Under the pieces are notes generated by a model. That model ran no database searches. It had not been told where the DNA came from and saw only the letters and a program-made list of their open reading frames with translations. Below are positions 46,348 through 59,570 of a stretch of 64,000 nucleotides of DNA, in pieces. Within the stretch, counting starts at the first letter, position 1. Each line of letters starts with the position of its first letter. Source of the DNA: Lycium barbarum. Lineage: Eukaryota > Streptophyta > Magnoliopsida > Solanales > Solanaceae. The translations under genes were made by a program, and so were the position numbers. The stretch spans positions 115,444,376 to 115,508,375 of the forward strand of contig NC_083342.1 in the NCBI RefSeq assembly GCF_019175385.1, read 5' to 3'.

Positions 46348-47716
46348 GGCAAAATATATCAAATGACACTTAAACTATACCCAAAAAATCGAGTTCACAC
46401 TCAAACTATGCAGACGACCTATTACACACCTGAACATTTAAAAAGTGAATTTAATACCACCCTAGAAGCTGATGTGGCACAAAAAAATTTATAATTAAAA
46501 AATAGGCGCATTTTGTTGATTTTTTTTTTTGGCTAAATATACACCCCCCCCCCCCCCCCCCTCTTCTTCATCATCCTCTTCTCCTCCACGCCCCCCCCCC
46601 CACACACACCCCCCACTGCAGCCCTCCACCTCCACGTCAACCCACTCCCTCTTCGCCTCCACCTTCACGCCACCCTCTTCATTTCAAATTCACAAACAAA
46701 AAATCTGAAATATAACCCACTTCTTCTTCTCCAAAAACCACCCAATTATTTCTCCAACCAACCAAAGCAACACCCACCACCACCCCACCGGAAAAACTAA
46801 ATTGAGGAACAAATAATTCAATTCCTCCTCAAATTCGTCCCATTTACACTCAAATTTGTCCAAGTTTAAGAAACAATACATAACTACAATGAAGAAATTG
46901 CACGAATTGCCCTTCAAATGGACTTTTAACAACAATGAAGAAATTACACGAACTGCCCTTCAAATGGACTTCCTCCATTTTCCTCTTCTTCTTCTTCCAT
47001 AGCCACCGTAGCACCACCATTTCTTTGCTAAACCTACTGTTGAACCACCACTAAACCACCATCATTCCCCTATTTTTCCACCGGTGATCTTAAGATTTGG
47101 ATTGTCCAATTTTTCCAACCCATTTCCCTATTCTTCTTTTATTTTTTGCAGATAGTTTTGTTTGTGGATTTGATATTAGTTTTGTCTTCTTCCAAACTTT
47201 TTCCTTTGTAATCATTTTTTTAATTGAATTTGAAAGATTATCATTGATTTGGGTTCGGTAGCTAGTAAAATTGATGGTGGTGATGTAATTAATAGTTGGG
47301 TTTGGGGTTGATGATAATGAGGTGGTGGATATGGTTGGTGGCGGGTTGGCGGCAATGGTGGTGGTTTAATAGTGGGATGGTTTAGTGATGAAGAAGAGAT
47401 AATTATTAGAGCATTTTAATAGTTAATTAGGGATTAATTATTAATTAGTGTAAATTTAATTAACAAAAGAAAAATCAAATGGATAAAGAAAAGGAAAAGA
47501 ATATAATTTTTTTTAGAAGATTTCCACGTGGCGCTGGCGTGGCGCTAACGCGGCGGCAAGTGTGGAACACCTCCCCTTATGCAATTGGTTATGTGCACAT
47601 CAGGTAGTATTAAATTCACTTTTTAGATGTTCAGGTGTGTAATAGGTCGTCTGCATAGTTTGAGTGTGAACTCGGCTTTTTAGGTATAATTTAAGTGTCA
47701 TTTGATGTATTTTGCT
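46348..47716. mobile_element. foldback (long-TIR) element with 10-bp target duplication, Mutator-like
   Basis: The arms (about 46348-46476 and 47592-47716) share GCAAAATAYATCAAATGACA, then ACTTAAACTATACC, GTTCACACTCAAACTATGCA, GACGACCTATTACACACCTG and AAAAAGTGAATTTAATACTA in inverted orientation. The flanking repeat GTTAAATTAA is identical at 46338-46347 and 47717-47726. A 9-11 bp duplication with long arms fits TIR-MULE/foldback elements. The inner part is C- and T-rich, with a C18 run at 46544-46561, and has no gene. It lies 184 bp after the LBD19-like stop codon, probably in or next to its 3' UTR. Confidence 0.85.
46544..46561. repeat. C18 homopolymer and C-rich stretch
   Basis: Eighteen C in a row, followed shortly by a second C-rich stretch with ACACAC near 46590-46615. 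It is in the centre of the foldback element. Confidence 0.85.
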
Positions 47717-47726
47717 GTTAAATTAA

Positions 47727-49117
47727 TGTAGATCGATGTCAACTTGTTTTTTCCTTAGCTTTTAGTCTCTTGCTTAAGAAATTGGGCTTTGCTTTATAAG
47801 CAAAAACTTGCTAACAACTTTCTTCTTGCTCACTGCTCTGACATAGCTAACTTCTATAACCCAACAGATGGTCTCTTTTGGTTATCTATTGGGCTGTTTG
47901 ACCCTATGGCTCCTTTTGGGCTTTTTTTTGCGCGGAGTGCCCTTCTTTTGGGCTGGTCTTTATATTTTGCTCCTCATTTATGCCTTCTTTAATTTTTGCC
48001 CCTGCCGTCTGTTTAATGAAAGTTTTTTGACGAAATTACCCTTACCCTATTAAAACCCTTTCTATTTCGTCATTTGCCCTTTTCTTTTCTTTTTTTGCTT
48101 CTTCGTTCCTCCTCTGTTTTGTGTCTGTCTTATCTGTTCTAAAATTTAGGTACGAATTTGGATCTTTTGCTCGTTTCAATATTTGTTTTTATGTTAAATT
48201 ATTGTTTGTTGAATTGACATCTTTGTCTTCGTCGTTTTTTATATTTAATTGATCCTTTTTTATTTAAAATTATAGTGTTTTGTTAAAGTGTCTGTATGAT
48301 TTTTTGAACTTTAGTTTCGTTCCCCATGTATATATTTTGGTTTTTTGAATGTCGTAATATGTTTTAGTTGATTTTGATATGCGTTTTGGTTTTCTCTTTG
48401 TTGAATCTTTGAAGTTTTGCCCGTGAACAGCTGTTTTATGTTGTTGCTGTTGTTTTTGTTTAATAATCTGGTTTTTGTGAAGAATGTGTTTGTGCGAGGC
48501 GGCATATGCCTGTTCCGGCAGAAATTTCGTTTTTTGAAACTGAATTTATGCCTATTCCGGCATAATTTTGTGATTTAAGTTAGTTTGTATGTGTTTTGAT
48601 TTTTTGGTGTTTTTTTTTTGTTAATAATGTTGGTTTTTATGAAAGTTTATATGTTTTCCTGATTATAAACTTTAGTTTAAGATTTTTGGTGTTTTTTTTG
48701 TTTAGTAACCTGTGTTTTCATAAAGACTGTGTTTGTCTGAGGCAACATATGCCGGGTCCGACAGAGTTCTTGGTTTTTGAAACTGAAGTTATGCCGGTTC
48801 CGACATAAAGTTATGCATGTTCCGGCATAACTTCATGAATTAAGTTAATTTATGTGTGTCTTGGTTTTTTGGTGTTGTCTTGTTAATAATTTTGGTTTTT
48901 ATGCAATCTTATGTGTTTTTGGTGTTGTTTTGTTAATAATGTTGGCTTTTTATGCAATCTTATGTGTTTTGGTTCTTTCTTCTATTATGCAGGTATTTGT
49001 GTACCAGTCTAGGGGCTGATTTTTTATTATGGTATATGTTAATTATTTTCATTCTCATTTTTGGTTTATTCTTATGTAAATTCTTGGTTTCTGTTGACAT
49101 TAATTTTTCTTTTATAG
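47727..49117 (+). other. presumed 5' region of the first DUF1985-type gene
   Basis: No protein similarity found. It is T-rich and intron-like, with CTTCTTCGTTCCTCC-type pyrimidine leader sequence near 48100 and five copies of the TGCC-N6-GGCA motif (48507-48827). An untranslated or short coding first exon may lie here. I could not identify the terminal inverted repeat that would mark the left end of the Mutator-like element. Confidence 0.4.
48507..48827 (+). repeat. TGCC-N6-GGCA motif cluster 1
   Basis: Copies start at 48507, 48549, 48750, 48792 and 48814 (one with TGCA, two with GACA). Distances within the two clear pairs are 42 and 42 bp. They lie upstream of the first coding exon of the DUF1985-type gene. 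Confidence 0.85.
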
Positions 49118-51686
49118 GAGGAACATCCCCTGGTTAAGTTTGAACACTGGGTTGAAGGAAGTGGCATGTGGAGTGGTGATTTTCATTTTCGGAGTTTGAT
49201 TTTGTCCTTTTTGAGTGTCTCTCAATTGGACTTGTTGAAAAAGGGTGTGTTTGGACAGTTTATGGATTTGGTTGATGTCCACTTGAGTGATAGTATTTTC
49301 CATTGCTTGATCTTATCGCAACTTTCACCTAGTAATGATAGTGCGTTAAAGTTTAAGATATTTGATCGCGTGTGTGTATTTGATTCCGAGTCTTTCCGTC
49401 TTATTACTGGTTTGGATTCTTGTGTTGGCGATTTTAGTGTTGTGTCTAGCAGACCAAATAGATTGTTGAGACTTTATTTTCCAAATCAGGATAGAATAAG
49501 ATTATGTGATCTCAAGAGTTTCTTACAGATCAAGTCAAGTAATCGTACTGGTGGTTTTTGGGAAAGATCTAGTGATCCTGTTAGACTTGCTGAGGTCTAT
49601 ATAATGGAGAGGGTTGTGTTGGGTCGTAACGAGAAATGTGTTGTTAAAGGTCATCTAATGAAGATAATTGATGATGATAGTCTTCAAGTGTCTTATCCTT
49701 GCGGTTCTCTTAGTTTTAATTGGTTGGTACGGTCGATTCGTGGTTGTGTGAAGACTTTCAAGAGCATGCCATCTACACGTTATATGATTAGTGGTTTCCC
49801 TTACGCTTTAAAAGTGTGGTTGTTGGAGGTTTTCCCTATCTTTCGAGGGTTTTCAAGTTTTCATGGTCTGAAGTCTCCTCGTATGTTGTCTTGGGGTCCT
49901 TCAAAGCAAGTTGATTATAAATTTATTACTGATAATTTCTTCCATGCTGAAAAAGTATGTGTTTCCCTTTTGTTGATGCTTCTTTTTCTTGGTTCTTTTT
50001 CCCTCTTGTTATTTTTTGTGTTTTTGTCTAATTGATGTGTTTATATTGTGTTATAGAGATTCAAGAAATTTATTGTCCATGCTGTTGTTGTTGGTACGGA
50101 ACAAGAGATGCTGAATTATCCAGTTGCACTTAAATTTTCTGATGATTCAGGCCCTTGTTCTTCCCGTGCGGTTTTGCAATCTCAAGTTACTTCTCAGATA
50201 GTTGATGTAAGTTGTACTTTGCCTTTTGTGTTTTTGGTTGTTTAACTGAATTCTGAGTTAGAGACCTTGTGGTAGAGTATTTTAGTAGGAGACATTTTTG
50301 TAGTCTTTTCTGTTTTGGTTATGGAAATTAAAGTTTATGCCCCTTGAGGCATACTTTTTGGTTTTGCAAACGTAGAATCTGCCCCTTCCGGCATACATTT
50401 CTCCTTTCATATTTCAGTTCTGCCCCTATCGGCATACTGTTCTCATTTTGAGACTAATTTTAGTAGGTAACACATTTTGCAGTCTTCTCTGTTTTGGTTT
50501 TGGAAATGAAAGTTTATGCCCCTTGAGGCATATTTTTTGGTTTTGCAAACTTAAAATCTGCCCCTTCCGGCATACATTTCTCCTTTCATATTTGAATTCT
50601 GCCCCTACCGGCAAACTGTTTTCATTTTCAGACTTCAGTTCTGCCGGGTCCGGCATACTTGTTCAACATTAATTTAATGACATCAAAAGTAATGTGTTGT
50701 TTTATTGATCTGTTATACAGGGTGTTTTGTCTAGTGTGAAGAAGCAACTTGATGATGAACGATCTACAATTGTCAATCAAGTAAAGGTATGGCTTTTTAT
50801 TTTTTTGTTTTTGAGTTTGTTAATATGATATGTATACTTTGCATGCTGCATTCGTTGTTTTTGTTTATTCTCATTTTCTTTTCTTCTTTGTTTAAATTAT
50901 TTTTTTCGTTGTTTTGTAGTCTTTGGATAGTTGTTTCGAAGAATTGGATAAAAAGTTTGTTGGTGCGATTAATGTTGTGGATAGCTTAGTTCGTGTACAT
51001 GATGAAACAAAGTCATGTGTAGCAGCTTCTGAAAGTGCTAAAAGAACTTGTTTAGAAAGTAGACTTGACAGTTTGGAAAGTAAATTTGATTATGTGATGC
51101 ATTGTGTTGAAAGTTTAGTTTAACTGCATAGCGAAAACAAATCTTGTAAAGCTTGTGCATCTGGTAAAAGACAACCTGATTTGGGTTATTCAGTGAATGA
51201 TGAGGTGAAGTTAGATGCACATCTTGGAAAAGATTTGCAGGAATGTATGGAGAATATGCTTTGTAAAGCAAGGTCTACAAAAAATGAGACGTCTCTCATG
51301 CTCGATATGCTCTGTGATGCTGTTGTTTCTTCATCAAGTCAACTGTCTGATAAAACTCAAACTCTTTCTCAGTTTGAAAAGGAATTTGTGAAAGAAAATG
51401 AAGACCGCGCAAAAAAAAAGAAGCACTTAAAGAAATTGCTGCAATTAATAATGCTTTTCAATGCGGAGATTATGTGTTTTCTTCTAATGAAGCATCACAA
51501 AATGTAAATGAGGCAGCAGCTGCTGTTAAAGATAGTAGAAAACGTCTGAGATGCGAAGATGGAAACAAAGAAGATGATGGTTATCCTAATTGGTATTTGC
51601 TTACACCAAGCAGTACTCCAGTTGAGAAACGGTTGAGTTTTGCTGTTGAAGATATATACTGTACTGCAGAAGAGTTAGGAAAGTGA
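49118..51686 (+). pseudogene. DUF1985-type gene A of a ULP-bearing Mutator-like element, lacking the peptidase
   Basis: Exons 49118-49954, 50057-50206, 50721-50786 and 50920-51686 all join in phase 0 with GT-AG ends. The first ATG seen is 49166. Frame is already open from 49118, so an upstream exon is possible. The N-terminal 280 residues (GVFGQFMDL ... CVFDSESFRLITGL ... LAEVYIMERVVLG ... YPCGSLSFNWLVRSIRG) correspond block for block to gene B and to the DUF1985 domain of transposon-borne ULP-like genes. The rest is helical and charged, ending YPNWYLLTPSSTPVEKR. There is no Ulp1 peptidase. A TAA at 51121 interrupts the frame, and an A9 run at 51411-51419 requires a one-base shift. A decayed transposon cargo gene is the best call. 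Confidence 0.75.
50338..50655 (+). repeat. TGCC-N6-GGCA motif cluster 2 (intron of gene A)
   Basis: Seven copies start at 50338, 50380, 50421, 50517, 50559, 50600 and 50642. Spacings are 42, 41, 96, 42, 41 and 42. The first three and the next three form a duplicated block of about 179 bp. The cluster fills most of the 514-bp intron between exons ending at 50206 and starting at 50721. Confidence 0.9.
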
Positions 51687-52872
51687 ATTGATTTTTTTGT
51701 TGTTATTTACGGAAAGTGTTATGTTATTGTGTTTCCCCCTTTTTCGAATGATGTATATGTAAATTGGTCTTTCATTTATGTACATATAATGAAGTTTCAC
51801 TTTTTCAAACTGTGCTCTATTGTAGTCTGCCTTAACCGGCATACTTTTGCCATTTTTGTGAATAGATGTTCTGCCCCTTCCGGTATACTTCTAAGATGGA
51901 AGTAACTGTTTTTCCTAAAAATAAAAAAATAATTAAAAAGTGACTCTTGTTCCAAAAGATCTCGAATAAGTGCGACAGTTACTTCTAATTAATGTATTAA
52001 TTGTTTTGTTTTTAAAAAAAATAAAAATTGAAAGAAAAACTGAAAAATTCTTTGTATTTTTGTCAATTTGCGACAGTTACTCCAATTTAAATTTGAGTAA
52101 CTGTTTTTTATTTAAAAAAAAAAAACTGCAAAACTTATTGTATCCTCATCCAATTGAAATCCAAAGAGCTTAATATGCAAAAGTTAAGCCAAACAATCTT
52201 GCCGCCTCCGGCATAAGTTTGCCCGTTGGGAACAGAAGTTCTGCCCCTTCCGGCATACTTCTAAATTCGTAGTAACAGTTTTTTTTCGCTAGAAATAAAA
52301 AAAGATAATGAAAAAGTGACTCTTATTCCCAATATCTCTAATAGGTATTGCTACATTTACTTCCAATTGAAAATGTATTAATTCTTTTTTTTTTTAAAAG
52401 AAAAAAGAAAAAACTGAAAAACTCTTTGTATTTTTGTCAATAATTGCAACAGTTACTTCAATTCAAATTTCACTAACTTTTTTGGTTTTTCTTTGTTCAA
52501 TATATATTTTCCCGCTCTTCCTATGATTTACTTTTTATTTTCGTTTGTTCACTTTAAAGCTGAAGAAGGCAGTTGCTTTGTCACGTTTCCTATATCATCT
52601 TTATCAGTTTTTTTGTTGATTTCTCTTAGTGGGGTTTCAATTTCATCTGTAAGTTATTAGTTACTATTTTATTACTTGTTGATAAGTTATTTCCTTAAAT
52701 TGTTTGTGTCTGTATTTTATTTGAATAGGGTTTTCTGTTTTTTTTTTTCTTTTACATTTTTCGTAATGCATTGTGGTAATGTATTTTTGTTGGTAATGTT
52801 TTTTATGTGTTTTTTTTTTCCTTTTTTTTCCTAATTGAATTTTATGTTTTGCTCATGTCAGTGTGCTAAATC
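51687..52872. other. spacer between the tandem DUF1985-type genes
   Basis: No protein similarity. Two blocks resemble each other: AAAAATAAAAAAATAATTAA followed by AAGTGACTCTTGTTCC near 51916, and AAATAAAAAAAGATAATGAA followed by AAGTGACTCTTATTCC near 52293. The spacer therefore contains a roughly 370-bp tandem duplication, each copy starting with a motif pair. The gene B promoter must lie at its right end. Confidence 0.6.
51828..52255 (+). repeat. TGCC-N6-GGCA motif cluster 3 (between genes A and B)
   Basis: Copies at 51828 and 51872 (44 bp apart, the second with GGTA) and at 52200 and 52242 (42 bp apart). Each pair heads one half of the tandem duplication in this spacer. Confidence 0.85.
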
Positions 52873-54923
52873 ATGAGTCGTCAATTTGGACAAGTTGCTG
52901 ACTATTATATTCCTCTGGAAGAGTGGACAGACACACGCATCAGTGCTGTATGGCGAGGGGATGAAAAGTTTGTTAAATTTGTTGAGAAATTTCTTACAAA
53001 AGAACAGTTGGTAATTTTGAAGAATCGTTCTTTTGGGAAATTTATGGAATTACATAATATAAAAATGTCGGGTATCTTGGTGAATTTTATGTTGTTGTCG
53101 GATGTTCAGTGTTCTGAAACAAATGAAATGCATTTTAATATACAAGATAAACTTGTGACATTTACAGACCAATCATTTAAGAGAGTCACTGGGTTATCAA
53201 TTACTGAACCTCCTAGATCTTTCTATGCTAAATATAACAAAACCAATGGCAATCGTCTTTTGAGAAGATATTATGGTGTTGAAGATGGTAAAAGGAATTT
53301 GGAAATAAGGGATTTGAAGAATGTGATGAGTGCTGAAAATGTAGATTTTGAAGATGACCTTGATGCGGTGATGCTAGCAGAGGTATACATTCTTGGTCGT
53401 GTTTTATTGGGCGATAGAATTGATAAGAAGGTATTGTGGCAGCATATTGTATACATAGAGGACAGTGAATTGTTTGAGCAGTTTAATTGGGGGTCTTTGT
53501 GTTTTGTTGAACTCCTGAGGTGTTTCAAATCAATATATAAGCAAGGGATAAACAGACATACCATTGATTATGGTGTTGTTGGTTTTGTTTATGGCTTTAG
53601 CGTTTGGGTTTGGTCTAGGTTCAATGACTATCGCAGACAATATGTTGAAATTATTGGCGATTATCGTGAACCTCTGATGTTGTCGTATGTCAGTAATAAA
53701 TCTCCACATTTCAATGATGTCAAGAAATTGCTTGTATCCGAAGAGTACACGAGAGGAAAGGTAATGGTGTTTATATTTACTTTTCGTGTCAACTTTTAAT
53801 GTGGTTTTCTTTTTTTGTTTTGATGTAATTATTATTTATTGTTGTATGGATTTTATTTCAATAGCGAGGCAAAGGGGTGGTTGATGAATCTCCGGACAAT
53901 TCAAGTGGTGATGGAAGTGAATCTGAAGATGCCAATATTGCTGGCAAATCCACGGAAAGCTCTTCTCTAGAGCGTCGCATTGAGGTATTTCTCATCGTTC
54001 CTGTCTGTTTTTCCTCTAAAAGTTTTTTTTTCTCTTGATTTTAACACTTTGTTGTATTTTTTTATTTTCACAGTTCCTGGAAAATTTTTGTGATGTTAAA
54101 TTGGATAGGATTTTGAATAATCAACAGCAGGAGAAGGTCCGGATGGATCAGCTGATTTCTGCTCTGCAAAAAGCATGATTAAATTTTGAATCCCAAACTG
54201 CTCCTGATGCTGAAAATGTTCGTCGACATGTTGATTCTCCTTGTCATGTTGAAAAGGGTATACGCAAGAGTACGAGATCTATTCGTAAAAGTGTTGCTGC
54301 TAAAAGGAAAACTAAACAAGCCAGGTCTCGTAAAAATGTTGAGCAATCTTCCATTGGCCAACGAAGAAGATCGGTGCAGTCTCATGTTGGTGAAGATATT
54401 GCTGATATTGAACAGGTATTTTGGGATGCTGAAACTGCCACCGGAGACGAGGGGGCAACTCGTTTGGTGTTGATTGTCTAATGTTGAGGCTGAAAGTAAT
54501 CAAGAAATTCAGATGGAAGATATGCAAGCCGTTTCTAGTGAAAGAACCTTTGATGACACAGAGTTGGGAGGTAAAATCCGAATTTACAAGAGAAGAAAAT
54601 TACACATGACAGTACAAGATGTAGATGCTTCTCCTAATCCATGGCTTCCGGATGGTCCTCAATCTACAAATGTGGCAGCTGATAGGGACAATGCATTTGA
54701 ACATATTTTTGGAGAAGGCCAAGCAAATGTGACATGTCCTATGGAGACAGATGTTGAACAAGTTCAATATCTAAATGCAACTGAAAACGTTGAGGCTGAA
54801 TTGCCTTCGGTAATTTTACATTTATACTTTGTTGTTTTCTAAACCTAAGTTGCCTGGCACACTTTTCTGGCAGTTAACACTTTGTGTGCTCTTTTTTTGT
54901 TTTGCTTATGCAAATGATAGTTT

Positions 54924-55300
54924 TGCCCCTCCTGGCATAATCCCCCCTTTTATTTCAAACTCATGTTCTGCCTACTCCAGCATACTACCTTTTTTGCAAA
55001 GTTACATTTCTACCTACACCGGCATAATTTTACTTTTTGAAACTTAGCTCTTTCCCCTTCCGGCATACTTTCACATTTTATTTTGCAAACTCATGTTCTG
55101 CCTCCTCCGGCATACTCATCTCTTTTAGAAAGTTATTTTCTGCCCACTCCGGCATAGCTTTACTTTTTTAAACTTAAATCTTGCCCCTTCCGACATACTT
55201 TTCCCTTTTTCAAGCATAAGGTTTGCCCCTTCCGGCATATTTTTCAAAACTTGTTGATAAATTTTCCTTTTTGTGAACCTAACTTTTGCCTGTTTTGACA
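54924..55300 (+). repeat. TGCC-N6-GGCA motif cluster 4 (intron of gene B)
   Basis: Nine recognisable copies at 54924, 54969, 55011, 55052, 55099, 55141, 55182, 55224 and 55287. Spacings are 45, 42, 41, 47, 42, 41, 42 and 63. They form a quasi-tandem array that fills the 594-bp intron 54810-55403. Between motifs lie T-rich 26-base spacers. Confidence 0.9.
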
Positions 55301-56187
55301 TAATTTTCAATCTTTTACCACTTGCAGAATTTGTTAATTTTTTATTTTAATATTTTTGCTTCGATGATGGATGTTGTGTTTCTTAATTTGTTACTTTATG
55401 TAGGTTGTTGTGGAGGAACAATTGGGCGGTGAACAGCTTCGTGACGCCAATCATGAAGAATCCAACATATCTCCACCAAAAGGAGATATGCCTCAAAATC
55501 TTGAGCAAACAACAGTTGAAAATCTTGAGCCTATAAGATGTGAAACACCTGAAGGTCAAGTTTCTAAAGAGGGTGATGAACGCGCTGTTATTCCTCATAT
55601 TGGTGCTATGCCCGAGCCTATTAAAAGGGTTGAGCCATTGAGGACCGAACCTGCCAATGCAGACGCGGTTCAAGTCACCACTCCAAGGGAGTCTGCTGTT
55701 GTTGATGGAAAGGGTGATAACTCTCAAGGAATGGAGGACAATTTTCAATATGTGTCCTTTGAAGATATTACAAATGTCGCTTGTTCCGCTGTCAAAGAGA
55801 GTACTGAAGAAGAACCTATTGTTTAAGTGGCGGAAGTGCTATCTTCCTTGAAGACAAGGCACCAGAGGAAAAGGAAAGCAGTGGGTGATACCCCGGTGCC
55901 CGGATGGATGCTATATTCTGCACGTAGTGATCTTCCTTTTGGGTCACGGAAGGACGAAAGTGACTGGAATGAAGAGTACAGAATGATGTGCCCATTCCAT
56001 TACATCAAAAGCAAAGTTGCTATGAACTTTTGGAATTTTTTTATCAATCCTCGAAATCTTCCACCAAGTAACTTTCGACCTACTAGGTAAGTTGTTAGTT
56101 ATGTGTGTGCTTTCTTGCATTTTTCTTCCTTCTTTTGGGTTTATGTTTTTTTATTTTTCTGTCTTTTAAGTACAATCTCTGTATTTT

Positions 56188-56243
56188 TGCCCCTTCCGGC
56201 ATACTTTTCCCTTTTTCAAGCATAAGGTTTGCCCCTTCCGGCA
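56188..56243 (+). repeat. TGCC-N6-GGCA motif cluster 5 (next intron of gene B)
   Basis: Copies at 56188 and 56230, 42 bp apart, in the 56087-56334 intron. About 110 bp around them (CCCTTTTTCAAGCATAAGG, then TTCAAAACTTGTT) is nearly identical to 55182-55290 in the previous intron. Confidence 0.9.
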
Positions 56244-56810
56244 TATTGTTCAAAACTTGTTCATAAATTTCCCTTTCTATGAACCAAACTTCTGCCTGTA
56301 TTTTTGTAATTTTTGTTCCCTTTTCTTTAATCAGGGCTGAAGACGAGGTAATGTATGCTGCAAAGTTGAACCAACTTAGTGGAGTTTATCAGTTGGGTGA
56401 TTTTAAGCCAAAATATAGGATGTTTTTTTTGGAGCTGTACCATGATGTCTATGCGCTTAATGATGAGGTTCGTGATTGTCTTTTACTTTTTATTTTCTTA
56501 TTTTTCTATTAGTTATTGCTTCTTGCTTCCTTTCTTTTTTGTTTATCGCTGAATCACTATTTTTTTCCCTTAACACAGCATATTGATGTGATGCTATATT
56601 ATTTAAGGAAGAAAATGATGTATCATCCTCCAGCTGCCAATGCTGTTAAGTACACAACCGTAGATATGATGTTTGATCAGCTTGTGCAATTTGACATCAA
56701 TAGATACTACGAAGACCCGGTTAATTACCACTGGTTTGCTGGCGGCAGTGATGATGCATTTTTGCTGAATAATATTGTGTATGGGCGAAGAGGAAAATGT
56801 GGTATATCAT

Positions 56811-57003
56811 TGTTGACACCCAATTTTGTCCCACCTTTCCTCCAAAATATCTATTTACGCTTCTAATATTTTTTGGCAATTTGAGAAATATATATTCATA
56901 TTTTTACTATAATTATTAGCTTTTATTAATACCAGCGTTTCATTATTCTATTGCAGTCACTAGCTGTTATTATTTTGTTACTTATCCTTATCATTATTAT
57001 TAC

Positions 57004-57046
<43 letters not shown>

Positions 57047-59570
57047 TTGTTATTATTATTACCAGTATTATCATAATTTGCATTATAATCGTTTCAGCAT
57101 TTTTACCGCATTACGCACACGCATCGCATTTATTTTCGCACAAATAAATAATAGCATTTATTTATTGTTGACTTTCAAAAAATAATTATTGCACGGCTAT
57201 TACAACGTCATATAGTTTTATTTTTACCCGAGCACTAATAAATATATACTTTTATATTAATTTCGACACCCGTTACTATATAATTAATTAAAATAGGTTT
57301 TTGTTTAAATTTAGAAGCCCAAATTATTTCTTTCATCCAGTCCATATTTTAATTCATCAGCCCAATCCGTATGAGACCAATTCATTACCCACCCACATTT
57401 TAATACCTAAATCGACCAGCCCATAAACATTTTCGGACCAATCCAGCCCACCATTCATTTAAACAAAACCACTCAGCCCACCTCTTCAACCGACCCAACC
57501 CACAAACCACATTCGACCCGACCCGCCCTCGTCATTTAACAAAAGAACCATTAGGGTTCTTTCTTCTTCATCCGCCCCCCCTTCTCCTCGCTCCTCTCTC
57601 CTCTTCCTCTCTCTCTTCGTCGATAAACATAGCAAAACGACAGAGGGCCCTTCGTTGGACACAGGCCATGCATGGCCGTTTAAGGAAAGAGAAATTAATA
57701 GTCGGTCCCTTTTCAACCGTTGACGAGTTTGAGTGTTTGTTTTCTTCCCCCCCGCTTTAAATCTGAAACCATTTTTAATGGGTTTTGTCGATTTGTGAAG
57801 GAGAAGTCGTTTTCTTATCAGTCCCTTTTTGATTTTTCGGGTACAAAAGTTTGAATAGTTTTTGTCTACTTCTTGATTTTTCTGATTCAAGGTCTGAAAT
57901 CTGAACGTTGAGCCTAAAAAATCCCGCCTAATTTTCAATTTTCCAACCCCAGCAAACCATAGCTAAACCCTATAAATAATCTCTAGTTGAATCGTTTAGG
58001 GGGGTTCTTTTGATCACCGAAATTCCCTAAAAAATATTAAAGTTTTCAGCCGCAAAATTCCCCCTACGCAAAGCATAAGTTTAGCCGCCTAGGAATACTC
58101 TGAAATATCAGTTCCTTTAGCCGTTATAATCTTGTTTTAATATTGAGTCAAAATATCAAGTCATTTTTGGTTTTGTTTGTCTTGGTATTGCTTCGAATCT
58201 GAGCATCGCAAGCTCGGATTTGGTAGTCTTCGAGGTAGATTGGAAACCCCCACACCTCAGATTCGCTGCACTCGAAGAAGCCCAACGAAATCTTCTCCGT
58301 GTCCAGCCCATACCCGCAGCGGAATAAAATATATTCTGGGCTAAGCCCATACAGCAGCAACAGGCCGCGGCCCTTCAATGAAATTACTGGGCCGAAGCCC
58401 AATAGTAGCATGATCATGGCAGTCTTGAAAATAGGCTAAGCCCATTTAACTTACTTGCTCCTCTATTTTATCTTTTTGCATTTAACTGGTATGACTAATA
58501 CTTTGTTTTGCTAATTTAGATGAACCTTAGCGACATTAGTGGGTTTTAGCTTTAATAACAGGTAGTTAATATAAGGAAAATTAACGATTAATTCCATAAG
58601 TTTCATCCTCTTCATGTCCTTTACTTATAGTATTTGTCTTCATTAGAATAGTTGATTTTCAAAATAACATGGCTACATACTTTGAGTTAAGGGAATCATG
58701 TTTTATTTTACTATCTTAAAAATGTTCAACGCGTCACTAATATGTAAATATTAATCCTAGTATCATTTTATAAACATTTTAGATTAATCCGATTTCACAT
58801 ATTTTAGCCGAATATAGTTAAATAAAAGTTAATAAAAGAGAAAGAAACTCACGCCCTTTTTATCATATAAAAATAAGTTTAGGCTTTTCTACATCGCAAT
58901 ATTCATATAATATAATTTTTTATCTAAAGTTCACGTTTGTTAGATCTTCTCTTAAAAAGCTATTATTCATAGGCAAATTATTCTATTTTCTACGAATCCT
59001 ATTTTGAATAGCATTACTATATTCTCTAAGGTCTTAGCAATATCTTTAAGTTCTATTTAGAATTTAAAATCTTCTCTTATGCAAATTATTATATTTTTCT
59101 ACAAGTCTTATTTTTAAATAGCATTACTATTTTATTCAAAGTTTTAACAGCATTTATAAATTTCATTTTTAAAAGCATTTTCTTTATGCAAATTAATATA
59201 TTTTTCTACAAGTTAGTTTAAATGGCATTATTATATTTCCTTTAAAACCTTAGTAATATGTACAAGCTATTTTATTAAATTAAGAATTATATTTCACTTT
59301 AATTAATTAACCTAAGTTTGGCCGGATAACCGTAGTTAACGGATCCTAGAGGATGCTTAACCCCTTCCCTTTAGGATAATTAGAACCCTTACCTAGAATC
59401 ACAAATTAAGTAGATCATTAACGGAGGTTTAGCTATTTTTACCTTAGTTAATAATTAGGTGCCCTAATTCACCTTAAAATCAATTAGGTGGCGACTCCTT
59501 AAAACAAAGCAATTTAGGAATCTCCAATATGTTGTACTCTACTTTAACCCGTTTTAAATGGGGTATAACA
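56811..59570 (+). mobile_element. solo LTR inserted in the Ulp1 domain exon of gene B
   Basis: 2760 bp, starting TGTTGACACCCAATTTTGTC and ending GGGGTATAACA. Flanking 5-mers are ATCAT (56806-56810) and GTCAT (59571-59575), one mismatch. Coding similarity resumes in the correct phase exactly after the second 5-mer, which fixes the boundaries independently. Inside are an ATT/TTA trinucleotide tract (56991-57047), a TATA-like CCTATAAATAATC near 57970, and AGGTGGCGACTCC near the right end, a motif I recall from gypsy LTR ends. No internal domain or second LTR is present. Confidence 0.85.
56991..57047. repeat. (ATT)n microsatellite
   Basis: A nearly pure ATT/TTA tract in the 5' part of the solo LTR. 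Confidence 0.9.

Noticed and set aside
50338..55300. Regular repeats with variable spacers, superficially CRISPR-like
   Set aside because: The core is only about 16 bp and imperfect, the spacers are T-rich and not unique inserts, there are no cas genes, and the surroundings are a plant transposon with introns.
57486..57938. 150-codon minus-strand frame
   Set aside because: It is inside the solo LTR, is low-complexity (Arg/Glu/Gly) and resembles no known protein.
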